DNA from: Haliclona indistincta
Taxonomy: Eukaryota > Porifera > Demospongiae > Haplosclerida > Chalinidae
Assembly (NCBI GenBank): GCA_964017065.1
Contig: OZ024787.1
Coordinates: 336,649 to 400,648, forward strand
Direction of reading: 5' to 3'
DNA: 64,000 bases
How positions within the stretch are numbered: the first letter of the stretch is position 1; each line of letters opens with the position of its first letter. This document shows, piece by piece, positions 63,999 to 64,000 of this stretch. The translations under genes and the position numbers were made by a program. The notes under the pieces were generated by a model. That model was given only the letters and a program-made list of their open reading frames with translations. It searched no databases and was not told the origin of the DNA.

Positions 63999-64000
63999 AC

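Overview
ORGANISM. This is animal nuclear DNA. Genes are split by GT-AG introns, many only 40-300 bp long, and the spaces between are packed with hairpin MITEs, minisatellites and (GA)n/(GAGT)n runs. The gene content is a BEACH-family gene, a Kelch plus TKL-type kinase gene, a Death/RING/ROC-COR gene with a 2A-like site near its N-terminus, and a NACHT receptor. That fits a non-bilaterian metazoan, most likely a demosponge. The taxon is an inference; no marker gene fixes it.

LAYOUT. 1-16381: minus-strand 5' portion of a neurobeachin-like (NBEAL-type) gene. I could join 21 exons in one frame (783 codons), plus two more exons and one candidate beyond a young, intact BEL/Pao LTR retrotransposon (1956-7812) that sits antisense in an intron. 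The BEACH and WD40 parts would lie left of the window. 16382-16565: short divergent promoter. 16566-21573: plus-strand Kelch / coiled-coil / kinase gene with one apparent frameshift. 21574-26100: intergenic, with a decayed non-LTR reverse-transcriptase fragment and foldback elements. 26101-34412: seven-exon plus-strand gene predicted to encode leader / 2A-like site / Death / RING / TRAF-type zinc finger / Ras-like P-loop GTPase / COR-like / Death, the most interesting locus. 35160-35910: partial pseudogene copy of the NBEAL gene. 36281-41663: transposons, including a 600-bp element with exact 9-bp target duplications and a TTAA-flanked element carrying a nested foldback. 41895-44540: decayed MULE-like gene with a SWIM finger, followed by a CXXC finger. 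46156-49745: decayed hAT/BED transposase broken by nested insertions. 49746-55500: nested inverted-repeat elements. 55520-57525: NACHT (NLR-like) exon. 57780-57873: second, tiny NBEAL copy. 57878-64000: an inverted-repeat element, a non-LTR retrotransposon 5' fragment, and piggyBac-like TTAA MITEs including two apparently identical copies at the right edge.

HOW THEY WORK TOGETHER. The NBEAL and Kelch-kinase genes are head to head and may share a promoter. The 2A/Death/RING/ROC-COR gene and the NACHT gene are both signalling proteins of innate-immune type, about 21 kb apart on the same strand within transposon-rich DNA, which suggests a dynamic immune-gene neighbourhood. Exon boundaries were set by eye from splice motifs plus reading-phase continuity, and no database search was possible.
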